Assembly: GCA_036583965.1 (NCBI GenBank)
Contig: JAZBQD010000015.1
Location: 20,923,310 to 20,987,309 of the forward strand
Direction: 5' to 3'
Origin: Prunella strophiata
Taxonomy: Eukaryota; Chordata; Aves; Passeriformes; Prunellidae
Length of the DNA: 64,000 nt
Numbering within the stretch: the first letter of the stretch is position 1; each line of letters starts with the position of its first letter. The notes below the pieces were generated by a model. That model was not told the origin of the DNA, did no database searches, and saw nothing but the letters and a program-made list of their open reading frames with translations. The position numbers were made by a program, and so were the translations under genes. Below, piece by piece: positions 62,532-64,000 of this stretch.

Positions 62532-64000
62532 CTGAAACAGAAGCAGATATATTGGATTATGCCTGTTCTGGATGAAATCTTTGCATATTGTTACCCTGAA
62601 CAATTAAAAACATTCAAAACTAGCATCTGTAAGATTCGTGATTATCAAGTTCCAAGTTCATAGATATTTATCTACATTTAGGCAAGTACACATCTCCATT
62701 TCAACAGAAGAACCCATGGAGATAGCCTAAAAAGCATGAGAGAAGAAATTGCTTCATGGAGAGTACTCATGAGTTAAACTGAATATGTGTGTCTACAAGA
62801 TGAGAGTCCTAGCCAGCAGAGATTTATATTAAATTAAAAACATGAGATTGTAGGCCCAAATTTCCAATATAAATCTTTAAAATTTTCCAGAAGAATTTGC
62901 AAGGATACTTCTCTGGTACACATGAAAGGTATTTGAACAAATATGTGAATCTAACTGACTGCTCTCCTGGAATGATCCACAATGCTATTGCTCTTTTAAA
63001 TGTCAAGGTTTTGGATCATCACTACATCGGTTTCCAAAATGAGATTAAATGAATTTAGTTCTACTCATTAGCTATGTAAAATATCTTCATGCATAAACAT
63101 ACATTCTTTTTCTTTTCCTCTTGAGCAAATTTATTGGCTATTGCTAAAAACCCCAGACCTCATGGTGATTTTAAAAAATCTGAAGTCTGAAAATCTGACA
63201 TGGGATTCTCTATGTCTGTGGCAGAATGATAAGGAATCCTTCCCTTATTGTTTCCATTAAATTTTTTTAAAATCTGAAGTCTGTGTGAGAATCTTTAGTA
63301 TCCAAAATGACACCTCTTGGACTCTGAAGAGGAACTGTGTGAGGGTTTGAATAATATCAAGCACTTCAGGCAAGAGAAAGACCACACCTCTGGTAATACA
63401 TACTGATATATTGTGGCTTCTCTAATTTCAGCAGATTGTTTCTTGTTTGTATCCATATAAGCATGAATAGAGTCAGATATCAGGTTCAAGAAATGAAGCT
63501 GCTCATCTGACAAGTCACTGGACTGCTATTTTTAACTACCTGGTTCCATAAGTTTGTAAATAGAATGCACAACTGCACAGTTCAAGAGTTAGAACGAAAT
63601 TTTTCCTTGCTGTAATCTCAACATGTCTCATCCCTTTTGTCTTTTCTTCTTCATCTTCTTACTATGCTTACAAAAATATATGTCTACCTTTTATAAACAA
63701 AACCTGAATTTTTGTATTGCATTATTTACACATGGTCCTTGAACTCTTAAATTGCTGTTCACAAGTGAAAAAACACCTTAATTCCCCAATATAAGCTTTT
63801 CATGCTCTTATTTGCATGCACAGAAAAAATCAGCAGGCCATACATTCTAAAAAGTGTACAACTTGTACATGGTCATATCGCTAACCACTCACAATAATGG
63901 CATCAAAGCCATCAAAAGGTAACAATTTTTAAATTCAAGTAAGACTTGCCTTTACATATGGGGAGCATGTGTTACTTTGACTTTTACATTACTCTCTTAC
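62532..64000 (-). other. VPS13B: VPS13B intron/upstream region (partial)
   Basis: A/T-rich sequence upstream of the last assigned VPS13B exon. A coding-like stretch at about 63390-63530 could be an additional exon but is unproven. Nothing else is recognised. Confidence 0.5.

Overview
The window looks like nuclear DNA of a bird, possibly a songbird. It has long introns with consensus GT-AG borders, A/T-rich non-coding DNA, a CpG-island promoter and decayed CR1 retrotransposons of avian type. The gene set and order RGS22 - COX6C - VPS13B match the conserved amniote block found in human 8q22. The species assignment is an inference, because no species-specific marker was seen.

Layout. (1) 1-8507, plus strand: the last five coding exons of RGS22. 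They join in one frame to 243 codons and a stop, and one exon carries an 18-bp in-frame tandem repeat. (2) 8508-25370: intergenic DNA with an endogenous-retrovirus-like fragment, a recent ~1.3-kb tandem duplication, microsatellites, a 38-base T run, and two CR1 fragments in opposite orientation. The second CR1 runs to within about 90 bp of the COX6C first exon. (3) 25370-30880, plus strand: complete COX6C, with a CpG-island promoter holding an NRF1-type site, a non-coding exon 1, two main coding exons and a 3'-UTR exon. (4) 30880-33770: short convergent intergenic gap. (5) 33770-62531, minus strand: the 3' UTR and last ten recognised coding exons of VPS13B. Every junction phase agrees, giving 794 codons that end at the conserved C terminus. 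A possible extra exon lies near 63.4 kb.

Functionally the three genes are unrelated neighbours. RGS22 is a multi-RGS-domain protein, COX6C is a small subunit of mitochondrial cytochrome c oxidase, and VPS13B is a very large Golgi/endosomal bridge-like lipid-transfer protein. COX6C and VPS13B are convergent. No bacterial-type system, CRISPR array or tRNA/rRNA gene was seen. The most unusual structures are the repeat-bearing RGS22 exon, the CR1 embedded at the COX6C promoter, the fresh tandem duplication, a 58-bp near-perfect palindrome in a VPS13B intron, a direct-repeat pair flanking a VPS13B exon, and a run of three symmetric VPS13B exons that look internally duplicated.
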